Below are positions 18,880 through 27,728 of a stretch of DNA of 64,000 nucleotides, one piece after another. Each line of letters starts with the position of its first letter. Within the stretch, counting starts at the first letter, position 1. The stretch is taken from assembly GCF_050789285.1 (NCBI RefSeq), contig NZ_JBOUVX010000002.1, forward strand, positions 248,001 through 312,000. Direction: 5' to 3'. Under the pieces are notes generated by a model that searched no databases, had not been told where the DNA came from, and worked only from the letters and a program-made list of their open reading frames with translations. Position numbers and translations under genes: made by a program. The DNA is from CAVPWP01 sp050789285. Lineage in GTDB: Bacteria; Pseudomonadota; Alphaproteobacteria; Rhodobacterales; Rhodobacteraceae.

Positions 18880-21387
18880 TCAGCCGAGCGACCGTTCGAC
18901 TTCCTCGCGTTCGAAGATCTCGATCACGTCGTTCGGGCGGATGTCGTCGTAGTTCTCGAAGGCCATGCCGCATTCCTGGCCCGACTGGACCTCGGGCACT
19001 TCGTCCTTGAAGCGCTTGAGCGTCTTCAGCGTGCCTTCGTGGATCACCACGTTGTCGCGTAGAAGCCGGACGCCGGCCGACCGCCGGGCGACGCCCTCGG
19101 TCACAAGACAGCCCGCGACCTTGCCGACGTTCGAGACCTTGAAGACTTCGAGGATCTTCGCATAGCCGATGAAGTTCTCGCGCACCTCGGCCTTGAGAAG
19201 CCCCGAGGCAGCCGCCTTCACGTCGTCCACAAGATCGTAGATCACGCTGTAATAGCGGATCTCGACACCCTTCTGGTTCGCGGCGTTCCGCGCCGGCGCA
19301 TTGGCGCGCACGTTGAAGCCGATGACCGGGGCGCCCGAGGCTTCGGCAAGACCCACGTCGGTTTCGGTGATGGCGCCGACGCCCGAGTGCAGCACGCGCA
19401 CGCGCACCTCCTCGTTGCCGATCTTCTCCATCGCCTGGACGATCGCCTCGGCCGAACCCTGCACGTCGGCCTTCACGACGATCGGAAGCTCCGAGATGTT
19501 CTTGTCGTCCTTGGCGCGGGCCATGAGCTGTTCCAGCGTCGTCGCCGCACCGGCCGCCGCGCGCTTGTCCTTGGCAAGCTGCTCGCGATAGGCAGCGATC
19601 TCGCGCGCCTGGGCTTCGGTTTCGACCACGTTCAGAACGTCGCCGGCCTCTGGCGTGCCGTTCAGGCCAAGCACCTCGACCGGCTCGGACGGGCCGGCGG
19701 CTTCCACCCGCTCGCCCTTGTCGTTCACCAGTGCGCGAACCTTGCCCCACTTCTCGCCGACGACGAAGATATCGCCCTGGCGCAGCGTGCCGTTTTGGAC
19801 AAGCACGGTGGCGACCGGGCCCCGGCCGACGTCAAGCTGGGCCTCGATCACCGCGCCCATGGCGGCGCGATCGGGGTTGGCTTTCAGTTCAAGCACTTCG
19901 GCCTGAAGCGCGATGGCCTCCAGGAGGTCGTCAAGGCCAAGTCCCGACAGGGCCGACACTTCGACATCCTGGACGTCGCCCGAAAACTCCTCGACCACGA
20001 CTTCGTGCTGAAGAAGGTCGGTGCGCACCTTCTGCGGGTTGGCCGACGGCTTGTCGATCTTGTTGATCGCCACGATCATCGGGACCTTCGCCGCCTTGGC
20101 GTGGTTGATCGCCTCGACCGTCTGCGGCATCACCGCGTCGTCGGCGGCAACGACCAGCACGACGATGTCGGTCACCTGCGCGCCCCGCGCGCGCATCGAC
20201 GTGAACGCGGCGTGGCCAGGGGTATCGAGGAAGGTCAGCGTGGCGCCGCTGTCGGTCGTCACCTGGTAGGCGCCGATATGCTGGGTGATCCCGCCTGCTT
20301 CGCCGGCGACGACCTTGGTCTTCCGGATCGCATCAAGAAGCGACGTCTTGCCGTGGTCGACGTGCCCCATGATCGTGACGACCGGAGGACGCGGCCGAAG
20401 ATCATCCGGCTTGTCGTCGACCGAGTCGATGACCTGCTCCACGTCGGCGTCCGACACGCGCACGACCTTGTGGCCGAATTCCTCGATGATGAGTTCGGCG
20501 GTGTCGGCGTCGATGGTCTGGTTCTGGGTGGCCATGATGCCGCTCTGCATCAGGGCCTTGACCACGTCGGCAACACGTTCGGCCATGCGGTTGGCAAGCT
20601 CCGACACCATGATGGCCTCGGGAAGTTGAACCTCGCGCACGACCTTCTCGCGGTCCTGAAGCCCGCCCATCGCCTTCTGGCGGGCGCGCTCCTGCTTGCG
20701 CTTCATCGCGGCAAGCGATCGTTGGCGGCCGCCCTCGCCCCCGGCAAGCGCCTGGTTCAGGGTAAGTTTCCCGGCCCGGCGAACATCGTCGTCGCCGCGG
20801 GTCGGCTTGCCCTTGACCTCGCGCCGGTCGTCGCGTTCGCGGTCGACCTTGCGCGGGCTGGGCGCGGGGGCCGCACCGCGGGGGGCGGAACGGTCGGCAG
20901 CGGGGGCCTTCTCCGCCTCGACCGGGGCGGGCGCGGCGGCACGGGCTGCCTCGTCGGCTTCCTCCTGCCGCTTTCGTTCCTCTTCCTCGGCCTTCTGGCG
21001 GGCGCGCTCTTCGCGCTCGCGCTCTTCGCGTTCCTTCTGTTCGGCTTCGCTGCGGCGGCGTTCGCGTTCTTCGGCGCGCGCCTGCTCTTCGGCGGCGCGG
21101 CGTTCCTCATCCTCGGACTCGCGGGCCTTTGCGGCGGCAAGCGCCTTCATCCGCCGTTCAAGTTCGGCGTCAGAAATGCCTGCGGGCCTCTTGGACGGAT
21201 CTCCCATCGCCGCGCCGGCGGTTCCGGTCGCGGATTTCTGGGCTCCGGGTTTCGGCACGACCACCCGCTTGCGCTTGGTCTCCACCACGACGTTCTTCGT
21301 CCGGCCGTGGCTGAAGCTTTGCTTCACCTGTCCGGAACGGCCGCCGCTGAGAAGGCCGAGTGTCTTCTTGCCGTCACTATCGCTCAT
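18880..21387 (-). CDS. infB: Translation initiation factor IF-2
   Basis: An 835-residue GTPase that brings initiator tRNA to the ribosome. The long N-terminal part is low-complexity and charged, with Glu/Arg/Ala-rich coiled-coil stretches around residues 80-170. An IF2N segment precedes the G domain, with GHVDHGKTSLL, DTPGHAAF and NKIDKP. The C-terminal domains end in IEIFEREEVERSLG. It is the last gene of the rimP-nusA-ylxR-infB operon and overlaps the preceding gene by 4 bases (ATGA). Confidence 0.98.
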   Translation of the reverse strand: MSDSDGKKTLGLLSGGRSGQVKQSFSHGRTKNVVVETKRKRVVVPKPGAQKSATGTAGAAMGDPSKRPAGISDAELERRMKALAAAKARESEDEERRAAEEQARAEERERRRSEAEQKEREEREREERARQKAEEEERKRQEEADEAARAAAPAPVEAEKAPAADRSAPRGAAPAPSPRKVDRERDDRREVKGKPTRGDDDVRRAGKLTLNQALAGGEGGRQRSLAAMKRKQERARQKAMGGLQDREKVVREVQLPEAIMVSELANRMAERVADVVKALMQSGIMATQNQTIDADTAELIIEEFGHKVVRVSDADVEQVIDSVDDKPDDLRPRPPVVTIMGHVDHGKTSLLDAIRKTKVVAGEAGGITQHIGAYQVTTDSGATLTFLDTPGHAAFTSMRARGAQVTDIVVLVVAADDAVMPQTVEAINHAKAAKVPMIVAINKIDKPSANPQKVRTDLLQHEVVVEEFSGDVQDVEVSALSGLGLDDLLEAIALQAEVLELKANPDRAAMGAVIEAQLDVGRGPVATVLVQNGTLRQGDIFVVGEKWGKVRALVNDKGERVEAAGPSEPVEVLGLNGTPEAGDVLNVVETEAQAREIAAYREQLAKDKRAAAGAATTLEQLMARAKDDKNISELPIVVKADVQGSAEAIVQAMEKIGNEEVRVRVLHSGVGAITETDVGLAEASGAPVIGFNVRANAPARNAANQKGVEIRYYSVIYDLVDDVKAAASGLLKAEVRENFIGYAKILEVFKVSNVGKVAGCLVTEGVARRSAGVRLLRDNVVIHEGTLKTLKRFKDEVPEVQSGQECGMAFENYDDIRPNDVIEIFEREEVERSLG

Positions 21388-22016
21388 TTGGTCTGTCTTA
21401 CCTTTCCGGCGGGTATACCGCCGTCCAATTCGCGAACGCCCGAAAGCCGCAACGCGTCCTCCCGAACAAGATCGGTGAGTCCGCCCGCGGCAAGCGCCGC
21501 ATGTATCACATGTTCCCGCCCGAAGGACAAACCCAATTCTGAGGCGGTCAGGACCTCGAAATGGGTGCCCTCTCCGGGCGGCGGGCGCAGCCGCGATTTC
21601 TCGCGCGCGGACCCGTCAGACGCCTGAAGAAGAAGGACCGCGTCCCCCTTCACCAGCCAGTCCAGCACCTTCTCGCGCCCCGCCACCGCCAGCCCGGCCT
21701 TGCGTGCCAGCGACAGCCGCTCGGAGAGCTGCGCCAGAAGCCGGCGTTCGACATCCTCAACCAGCGTCGGCGGCAGCGTGACCTGCTGGCGCGCGGCGCG
21801 CGAGAAGAGGTTCTTCTTCACGGCCGTGGCCAGCGCCTCGCGCCGGGCCGTGACCCAGATGCCGCGCCCGGGCAGCTTGCCCGCGACATCCGGGACGACC
21901 ACGCCCTCCGGGCCGACGACGAACCGGATCAATCCAGCGGTTCCGCCGACCTCGCCGGTGACGATGCACCGCCGTTCGGTCGTCGTCCGGTCCTTTTCGC
22001 GCCCGCCCCGCGTCAC
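21384..22016 (-). CDS. YlxR-type RNA-binding protein (DUF448 plus L7Ae-like domain)
   Basis: A 210-residue protein encoded between nusA and infB. The N-terminal YlxR/DUF448 domain shows TTERRCIVTGE and PGRGIWVTARREAL. The C-terminal half resembles the L7Ae/L30e fold (LLAQLSERLSLARKAGLAVAGREKV). From family knowledge these bind RNA and are linked to translation or transcription factors. The frame continues 30 codons upstream, but GTG 22016 has GGGAGG five bases before it and fits the family start. It overlaps infB by 4 bases. Confidence 0.9.
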   Translation of the reverse strand: MTRGGREKDRTTTERRCIVTGEVGGTAGLIRFVVGPEGVVVPDVAGKLPGRGIWVTARREALATAVKKNLFSRAARQQVTLPPTLVEDVERRLLAQLSERLSLARKAGLAVAGREKVLDWLVKGDAVLLLQASDGSAREKSRLRPPPGEGTHFEVLTASELGLSFGREHVIHAALAAGGLTDLVREDALRLSGVRELDGGIPAGKVRQTK

Positions 22017-22038
22017 GGGTGCCTCCCGGGGCCGAAAG

Positions 22039-23646
22039 TCAGGCCCCGGCCTCCTCTTCCTCGACTTCCTCTTCGCTGGCCAGCTCGTCGGGGTCGACCC
22101 AGCCAAGCTGGACGCGCGCCGTCATGATCATATGCTGCGCTTCTTCCAGCGAGACGTCGAACTTCTCGAGCAGGCCATCGTCCTTCACGCGCTCGCCGTT
22201 CACCGTGGTCCAGCCGCCGGCAAGTTCCCAGTCGGCGCAGGTGGCGAAGTCTTCCAGCGTCTTCACGCCATCCTCGGCCAGCACTTCCAGCATCTGGGGT
22301 GTCAGCCCTTCGAAATCAATCAGGCTCTGTTCGACGCCAAGCTCGGTCGCGCGTTCAAGCGCCTTGCGGTTCATCTCGTCGATGTGGTCGCGGGCGCGGG
22401 CCTGAAGCTCGTTCGCGGTGCTTTCGTCCACGCCGTCGATCACCAGAAGCTCGTCGATGTCGACATAGGCGACCTCTTCGAGGTTGGTAAAGCCTTCCGA
22501 CACAAGGAGCTGGGCGAAGAACTCGTCAAGGTCGAGCGTGTCCATGAAAAGCCGGGTGCGCTCTTCGAACTCGGCCTGACGGCGGCGGCTTTCCTCTTCC
22601 TCGGTCATGATGTCGATGTCGAGCCCGGTCAGCTGGCTGGCCAGACGCACGTTCTGACCGCGCCGGCCGATGGCAAGCGACAGCTGCTCTTCGGGAACGA
22701 CGACCTCGATCTTGCCGGCTTCTTCGTCAAGGACGACCTTGGTCACTTCGGCGGGTTGGAGCGCGTTCACAAGGAAGGTCGGCTGGTCCTCGTTCCAGGG
22801 GATGATGTCGATCTTTTCGCCCTGAAGCTCGTTCACCACGGCCTGAACGCGGCTGCCGCGCATGCCGACGCAGGCGCCGACCGGATCGATCGAGCTGTCG
22901 TAGCTGATCACCGCGATCTTGGCGCGGCTGCCCGGGTCCCGGGCCACGGCCTTGATCTCGATGATGCCGTCGTAGATCTCGGGAACTTCCATCTTGAAGA
23001 GTTCGGCCATGAACTCGGGCGCGGTGCGCGACAGGAAGATCTGCGGGCCGCGCGCCTCGCGACGGACGTCCTTGATGTAGCAACGGATGCGGTCGTTCGG
23101 GCGATAGCTTTCACGCCCGATCTTTTCGTTCCGGCGCAGGATGGCCTCGCCCGTGCCCACGTCGACGATGACGTTGCCATATTCCTCGCGCTTGACCTGC
23201 CCGTTGATGATGGTGCCGACGCGGTCCTTGAACTCTTCGTACTGGCGGTCGCGCTCGGCCTCGCGGACCTTCTGCAGGATGACCTGCTTGGCCGACTGTG
23301 CCGCGATCCGGCCCATGTCGACGGGCGGAACCTCGTCCACGATGGTGTCGCCGGGCTTGGGATCCTCGAGGTACTGCTTCGCCTGCTCAACCGTCAGCTG
23401 GGCCTGATAGTTCTCAAGCTCGTCCTCGGGGCCGATCACCGTGCGGACCCGGGTGAAAGTGGCCTTCCCGGTCTTGCGGTCGATCTTGACGCGGATGTCC
23501 ATTTCCGAGCCGTAGCGGGACTTGGCCGCACGGGCGAGGCTTTCCTCCATCGCCTCGATGACGAGGCCGGGATCGATCATCTTCTCGCGCGCGACGGCCT
23601 CGGCCGTCTGCAGAAGCTCAAGCTGGTTGGCGGAGGTAATCGCCAT
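22039..23646 (-). CDS. nusA: Transcription termination/antitermination protein NusA
   Basis: A 535-residue RNA polymerase-binding factor affecting pausing, termination and antitermination. Order: N-terminal polymerase-binding domain (ANQLELLQTAEAVAREKMI), S1 domain (near residues 135-200), KH domains (GACVGMRGSRVQAVVNEL, AIGRRGQNVRLASQL), then helix-hairpin-helix repeats typical of proteobacterial NusA, and an acidic tail. GGAGGACTGAGAC precedes ATG 23646. It starts 3 bases after rimP. The leader terminator upstream of rimP suggests that NusA may control its own operon. Confidence 0.98.
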   Translation of the reverse strand: MAITSANQLELLQTAEAVAREKMIDPGLVIEAMEESLARAAKSRYGSEMDIRVKIDRKTGKATFTRVRTVIGPEDELENYQAQLTVEQAKQYLEDPKPGDTIVDEVPPVDMGRIAAQSAKQVILQKVREAERDRQYEEFKDRVGTIINGQVKREEYGNVIVDVGTGEAILRRNEKIGRESYRPNDRIRCYIKDVRREARGPQIFLSRTAPEFMAELFKMEVPEIYDGIIEIKAVARDPGSRAKIAVISYDSSIDPVGACVGMRGSRVQAVVNELQGEKIDIIPWNEDQPTFLVNALQPAEVTKVVLDEEAGKIEVVVPEEQLSLAIGRRGQNVRLASQLTGLDIDIMTEEEESRRRQAEFEERTRLFMDTLDLDEFFAQLLVSEGFTNLEEVAYVDIDELLVIDGVDESTANELQARARDHIDEMNRKALERATELGVEQSLIDFEGLTPQMLEVLAEDGVKTLEDFATCADWELAGGWTTVNGERVKDDGLLEKFDVSLEEAQHMIMTARVQLGWVDPDELASEEEVEEEEAGA

Positions 23647-23649
23647 GTC

Positions 23650-24234
23650 TCAGTCCTCCTCTTGGGACGTGTCGGTCTCTATCTCGTCGAATTGGCTTTC
23701 GTCCACGATGCCCGCAGCCTTTCTCTGGCGCAGCATCTCGCGGATGAGGTCGTCGGTCAGGACAAGCTTGGCGTCGCTCAGCCAGTCGAACTTCAGGCCG
23801 ATCGTGACCTCTTCGCCCTGCTCCTCGATGCCGATCAGAACCTCGTCGCCCTCGACGCCCTGAAGGATCCCCTTGAAGCGGCGGCGGCCGTCGATGAGTT
23901 CGGTCGTCTCGATCCGCGCCTCGTGCCCCGACCAGGTGTCGAAATCCTTGAGCCGGGTCAACGGCCGGTCGATTCCGGGCGAGGACACCTCGAGCGTATA
24001 GGCGTCTTCCAGCGGGTCCTCGACATCGAGCGTCGCGCTGACCGCAGTAGAAATCCTTGCGCAGTCGTCGACCTCGATCCCACCGTCGGGGCGTTCGGCC
24101 ATGATCTGCAGCGTCTTGGTCTTTCCGCCCATCAGACGAATGCGCACAAGCTCGAACCCCAGGCCTTCGATGACCGGGGTCACGATCTCGGCGAGGCGCC
24201 GGTCGATGCTGGCTTTTGCGATCAGGTCGGACAT
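23650..24234 (-). CDS. rimP: Ribosome maturation factor RimP
   Basis: A 194-residue protein needed for 30S subunit maturation. The N-terminal domain shows GLGFELVRIRLMGG, and the family core VDDCARISTAVSATLDVEDP and LEVSSPGIDRPLT is clear. The C-terminal SH3-like domain carries FKGILQGVEGDEV and an acidic tail. ATG 24234 is chosen from family N-termini; the ribosome site is weak because an intrinsic terminator ends only about 13 bases before it. An in-frame GTG four codons upstream is possible. First gene of the nusA-infB operon. Confidence 0.95.
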   Translation of the reverse strand: MSDLIAKASIDRRLAEIVTPVIEGLGFELVRIRLMGGKTKTLQIMAERPDGGIEVDDCARISTAVSATLDVEDPLEDAYTLEVSSPGIDRPLTRLKDFDTWSGHEARIETTELIDGRRRFKGILQGVEGDEVLIGIEEQGEEVTIGLKFDWLSDAKLVLTDDLIREMLRQRKAAGIVDESQFDEIETDTSQEED

Positions 24235-24246
24235 GGATTCAGACAC

Positions 24247-24269
24247 AAAAAAACGGGCGCGCGGCCCGT
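24247..24269 (-). terminator. Intrinsic terminator in the rimP-nusA leader (attenuator)
   Basis: Read leftward, ACGGGC (24269-24264), a 5-base CG-rich loop and GCCCGT (24258-24253) form a perfect stem followed by seven consecutive T residues (24253-24247). The T-run ends 12 bases before the rimP ATG. It lies downstream of a plausible promoter, so it would end transcription before the operon unless read through. Confidence 0.75.
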
Positions 24270-24324
24270 GGAAAGTTTCCGGTGGAGCCTTGGGGGTGGA
24301 AGCCAAGACGCCGCTGTTGAAGGC

Positions 24325-24353
24325 CATATAGGCGGGTGGTCCGGGAATCGCAA
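24325..24353 (-). promoter_or_regulatory. Promoter candidate for the rimP-nusA-ylxR-infB operon
   Basis: On the minus strand TTGCGA (24353-24348), 17 bases, then TATATG (24330-24325); each box has four of six sigma-70 matches at the best spacing. Transcription would start near 24318, leaving a leader of about 84 bases that contains the terminator hairpin. Confidence 0.5.
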
Positions 24354-24370
24354 GAGGAAAGGAACGGGCC

Positions 24371-24416
24371 GGGGGCGCCGCCCCCGGACCCCCGGGATAT
24401 TTGGGCCAAGAAGAAA
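24371..24416. repeat. Intergenic hairpin repeat, copy 1
   Basis: A GGGGGCGCCGCCCCC palindrome (24371-24385) is followed by CCCCCGGGATATTTGGG and CCAAGAAGAAA. The block GGGATATTTGG(G/A)CCAAGAAGAA recurs once at 48299-48320 with a C/G-rich palindrome in the same relative position and orientation. Both copies lie between tandem leftward genes, just after the stop codon of the upstream one. I believe similar sequences recur in rhodobacterial intergenic regions, but cannot check it. Confidence 0.6.
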
Positions 24417-24441
24417 CGGACTTGCCGCCCCTTCCCGACCG

Positions 24442-25074
24442 TCAGCCGACGAAATTCTGCGTCAACCAGAAGCGGCCGCAGTACTGGGCCTTCGGGTCGA
24501 AGGCGACAGCGGTGCTGATGCGCGTGACATTGCGGTCGAGAATGTTCTTGCGGTGCCCGGGCGAGTTCATCCACAGGTCGACCACGTGGCGCGCGAGGCT
24601 GGCATAGCTGTGCGCGGGAAGCGGGCGGCCATCATGGGTGGCGAACTGGCAGGCGCTCGAGTTGACGATGCGGAAGCGCATGTTGTCGATCTGGTAGCGG
24701 TGCACCATCCCGATGTTCTCGGCGCCGGTGCGGAACTTCACGCCCGAGGCCTTGACCCGCTGCGACAAGGACGCCTTGCCCGGAACCGTGCTGCGATGGC
24801 TGAGCGTCTGGGTCGAGGCCATCCAGACGCTGTGGCCCTTGGCGACGCTGGCAAGGCCGTTTCCGGCATCGGACAGCGCCGGCAGGCCCGCACGGCAGCG
24901 GTGGAAGTTGACTTCGGCCCGGACGGCGGCGTCGAGCAGGTTCTGGTCGATCCGTTCGGCAGGGACCACCGTCCCTTCGGCCTTGGCCGGGATCTTCCGG
25001 CTGCAGGCTTCGGCGGCGGTCGTGGCGATCGACAGGGCCAGGACGGCCATGGCGACTATGATTGATGCTCTCAT
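24442..25074 (-). CDS. Secreted CAP-domain (SCP-like) protein
   Basis: A 210-residue exported protein. A signal peptide (hydrophobic to about residue 22) precedes a CAP domain with the elements NFHRCRAGLPALSD, AKGHSVWMAST, GENIG-like AENIGM near residue 118, and WMNSPGHRKNIL near 168-179, followed by FWLTQNFVG. CAP (cysteine-rich secretory/pathogenesis-related) proteins in bacteria are extracellular or periplasmic and of unknown function. Four or more cysteines could form disulfides. It stands alone between the peptide-binding gene and the rimP leader. A second CAP gene is at 33.6 kb. Confidence 0.88.
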   Translation of the reverse strand: MRASIIVAMAVLALSIATTAAEACSRKIPAKAEGTVVPAERIDQNLLDAAVRAEVNFHRCRAGLPALSDAGNGLASVAKGHSVWMASTQTLSHRSTVPGKASLSQRVKASGVKFRTGAENIGMVHRYQIDNMRFRIVNSSACQFATHDGRPLPAHSYASLARHVVDLWMNSPGHRKNILDRNVTRISTAVAFDPKAQYCGRFWLTQNFVG

Positions 25075-25193
25075 CCCCAGATCCTAAGCAGACATTCCCC
25101 GAGGGTCGGAGTATCCGCAGGTTTTGGGCCACAATTGGGCAGGTGGCTGGCGACGTTAAGACATTTCTTGGAGAGTCGGCGGAATCCCGCGTG

Positions 25194-26672
25194 TCAGGCG
25201 AACCACCAGCGCTCCGCCACACGACCGTCGTCAAGGGTCGCGGTGCGGCCGATGATCGGACCATGGGCAAGACGCGACGTTCCGGCGAAGAGGAAATCGG
25301 CGTGCAACGGGACCGCAACGGTGCCCAGTGCCGCAACGAGGCGTTGCAGGTCGGCGAAGACGTCGGCCCGCGCCGCCGAAGAGGAGATGGCCCGGCCCCG
25401 TCGAAGCAGCGCGTCGAACTGGGTGCGGGTCTTCTCCCCCGCCACCCAGGGCAGATCGGGCGCGGGGCCCGTGGAGAAGGCCCAGTCTTCCGTCGGCCGC
25501 CCAGAGGCGGGATGAAAGGTCACGGCTTCCGGCGCGGTGGCGATTTCGAACCCCGCGCGTGAGACGGCCTCGGCCAGGACGTCGTCGCCGGCCGCGCGCC
25601 GTCCGAGCGCCAGCGGCAGGCCCGAGAGCCCGGCATCTTCCAGAAGGCGGCGGGCGCGGTCGGGGTCCCAGAGGTCGGGTCGCGCCTCGGCGTGGATGTT
25701 GACGGGCCCGACCGGGGTGTCCCATCCAGGGGCGCCATGGCCGGCAAGCAGACGGTCGGCCATGAGACCGCGCGGGAGGCCGTGCACAAGGGCCTGTCTC
25801 AGCGCGAAGGCGTCGCCCGCGGACAGGCCGCGCGGCGCGCGCGCGACGATCTGGCCGTTGCCGCGCACGGTGGCGACTTCGAAGCGCGGCATCCGGCGAA
25901 GGACTTCTGCCGCCTCGGGATCGAGGTCGTCGATCAGGTCGACCCGGCCGTGCAGCAGCGCCTCGATCCGCTCCTGTCGGGACGGCAGGGCCAGAAGCTC
26001 GACACTGTCGAACCAGCCGGCGTCGCCATCCTTCCAGTGGCCCGAGACCCGTTCCGCCAGAAGGCGACGGCCGGGTGCAAAGCTTTGAAGTCGATACAAG
26101 CCCGTGCCGAGTCCTGCCCGAAGGGCCGCCTGCGCGTTGCGCGCGGGATGCATGACCAGGTGCGGGTCCGACAGCAGGAAGGGGAAATCGACGCGGGCCG
26201 AGGCCAGTTCGATGCGGATCCGGTCCACGGACAGGCGGCGAATGGCAGTGACCTCCGTCAGGAGGCGCCCACCCGGGGTGGCCGGCCCGGAGCGAAGGTG
26301 ACGCCGCAGGCTTGCCACGGCATCGTCGGCGGTGAAGGGTTGGCCGTCGTGGAAGCTGACGCCGCGACGCAGCTGGATGTCCCAGGCATGGGCGCCGTCG
26401 CGGCTTTCCCACTGGCTGGCAAGCTCGCCCCGCAGGGTGCCGTCTGCCGTGACCTCGGTCAGCGTCTCGAACAGAAGACCCGCGCCCGCCACCTTCATGA
26501 AGGGACCAAAGGGCCGCATTGCCGAGAAGCCGTCGCTTGGATGGGCGCCCGACAGGCCAAGACGCAGATGCCCGCCCCGGACCGGCGCAGCCGAGGCGCC
26601 CAGACCCGACGCGGCGAAGATCGCCGCAGCCGCGCCCGAGGTCAGAAGCCTGCGTCGGTTGAGCGCGTTCAT
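25194..26672 (-). CDS. ABC transporter substrate-binding protein, family 5 (peptide type)
   Basis: A 492-residue periplasmic binding protein of the DppA/OppA class. The N-terminus has a twin-arginine-like signal (NRRRLLTSGAAAAIFAASG). The family 5 body shows LLFETLTEVTADGTLRGELASQW, ISFHDGQPFTADD-like VSFHDGQPFTADDAVASL, and LFADLQRLVAALG near the end. Such proteins deliver peptides, nickel or similar ligands to an ABC permease, but no permease or ATPase genes are beside it. It begins 10 bases after the prolyl iminopeptidase gene and is probably co-transcribed with it, consistent with a peptide ligand (inference). Confidence 0.88.
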   Translation of the reverse strand: MNALNRRRLLTSGAAAAIFAASGLGASAAPVRGGHLRLGLSGAHPSDGFSAMRPFGPFMKVAGAGLLFETLTEVTADGTLRGELASQWESRDGAHAWDIQLRRGVSFHDGQPFTADDAVASLRRHLRSGPATPGGRLLTEVTAIRRLSVDRIRIELASARVDFPFLLSDPHLVMHPARNAQAALRAGLGTGLYRLQSFAPGRRLLAERVSGHWKDGDAGWFDSVELLALPSRQERIEALLHGRVDLIDDLDPEAAEVLRRMPRFEVATVRGNGQIVARAPRGLSAGDAFALRQALVHGLPRGLMADRLLAGHGAPGWDTPVGPVNIHAEARPDLWDPDRARRLLEDAGLSGLPLALGRRAAGDDVLAEAVSRAGFEIATAPEAVTFHPASGRPTEDWAFSTGPAPDLPWVAGEKTRTQFDALLRRGRAISSSAARADVFADLQRLVAALGTVAVPLHADFLFAGTSRLAHGPIIGRTATLDDGRVAERWWFA

Positions 26673-26682
26673 CGTCCCGCCC

Positions 26683-27657
26683 TCAGATCACGTTCCGCAG
26701 GCGATCGGTGGTGCGGACAAGCTCGGCCGAGATGCCGGGCTCGGACAAGGCGTGCCCGGCGCGCGGCACAAGGACCAGGCGCGATCCGGGCCACGCCTCG
26801 TGCAGCCGGTAGGCGCCCGACGGCGGACAGATCATGTCGTAGCGGCCCTGCACGATGGTGCCGGGGATGTGGCGGATGCGCTCCATGTTCGAAAGGATCC
26901 AGCCGTCTTCCTCAAGAAAGCCGCCGTTGACGAAATAGTGGTTCTCGAGACGGGCGAAGGCACGGGCGTATTCCGACGGGCTGTCGCCGCCCGGTCCGTC
27001 GTTGGCGATCGAGGCAAGGGTGTTCTCCCAGCTGGCCCAGGCGCGTGCGAAGCGCGTCTCGATCGCGTGATCGCCCGAGAACAGGCGGCGCGCATAGGCG
27101 GCCAGCAGGTCGCCGCGCTCGTCCTCGGGGATGGGGCCGAGAAAACGCGCCCACATGTCGGGCCAGAACTGCCCAGCCCCGCCGCCGTAGAACCAGTCAA
27201 GCTCGGCCTGCGTCATCAGGAAAACGCCGCGCAGCACAAGGTGCGCGACGCGCGACGGATGGGTCTGCGCATAGACCAGTGCCAGCGTGGCGCCCCAGCT
27301 GCCGCCGAAGACAAGCCAGCGGTCGACGTCAAGGTCCTGGCGGATACGCTCGATGTCGCGGACAAGGTGCCAGGTGGTGTTGGCCTCGACGCTGGCATGG
27401 GGGCGCGAACGACCGCAGCCGCGCTGATCGAACAGGACGATGCGGTAATGCGACGGGTCAAAGTAGCGACGCATGGCCGGGCTGCAGCCGCCGCCGGGCC
27501 CCCCGTGCAGGACGATCACCGGCACCCCGTCGGGGTTTCCGCATTGCTCGACATAGACGCGGTGGCCGTCGCCGACGCTGAGCATCCGCTGATCGAAGGG
27601 CTCGATCGGCGGGTAGAGAAAATGTGACGCAGTGGTTTTGCCTGCTGCCTTGTCCAT
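26683..27657 (-). CDS. pip: Prolyl iminopeptidase
   Basis: A 324-residue alpha/beta-hydrolase (peptidase family S33) that removes N-terminal proline from peptides. Motifs: oxyanion-hole HGGPGGGCSP (residues 51-60), DQRGCGRS, and the nucleophile elbow GGSWGATLAL with Ser120. The catalytic His lies in AGHALSEPG near the C-terminus. ATG 27657 is preferred over the longer frame because the family N-terminus (YPPIEPFDQRMLSVGDGHRVY) follows. It diverges from ubiG over a 71-base region containing an AT-rich TTATATAG. Cytoplasmic. Confidence 0.95.
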   Translation of the reverse strand: MDKAAGKTTASHFLYPPIEPFDQRMLSVGDGHRVYVEQCGNPDGVPVIVLHGGPGGGCSPAMRRYFDPSHYRIVLFDQRGCGRSRPHASVEANTTWHLVRDIERIRQDLDVDRWLVFGGSWGATLALVYAQTHPSRVAHLVLRGVFLMTQAELDWFYGGGAGQFWPDMWARFLGPIPEDERGDLLAAYARRLFSGDHAIETRFARAWASWENTLASIANDGPGGDSPSEYARAFARLENHYFVNGGFLEEDGWILSNMERIRHIPGTIVQGRYDMICPPSGAYRLHEAWPGSRLVLVPRAGHALSEPGISAELVRTTDRLRNVI

Positions 27658-27728
27658 GATCGCTCTATATAACGCGGGGCCGCCTTGTTCCACGGGGCGG
27701 CGTGTAGATTCCTAAGCGCGAGACCGTG

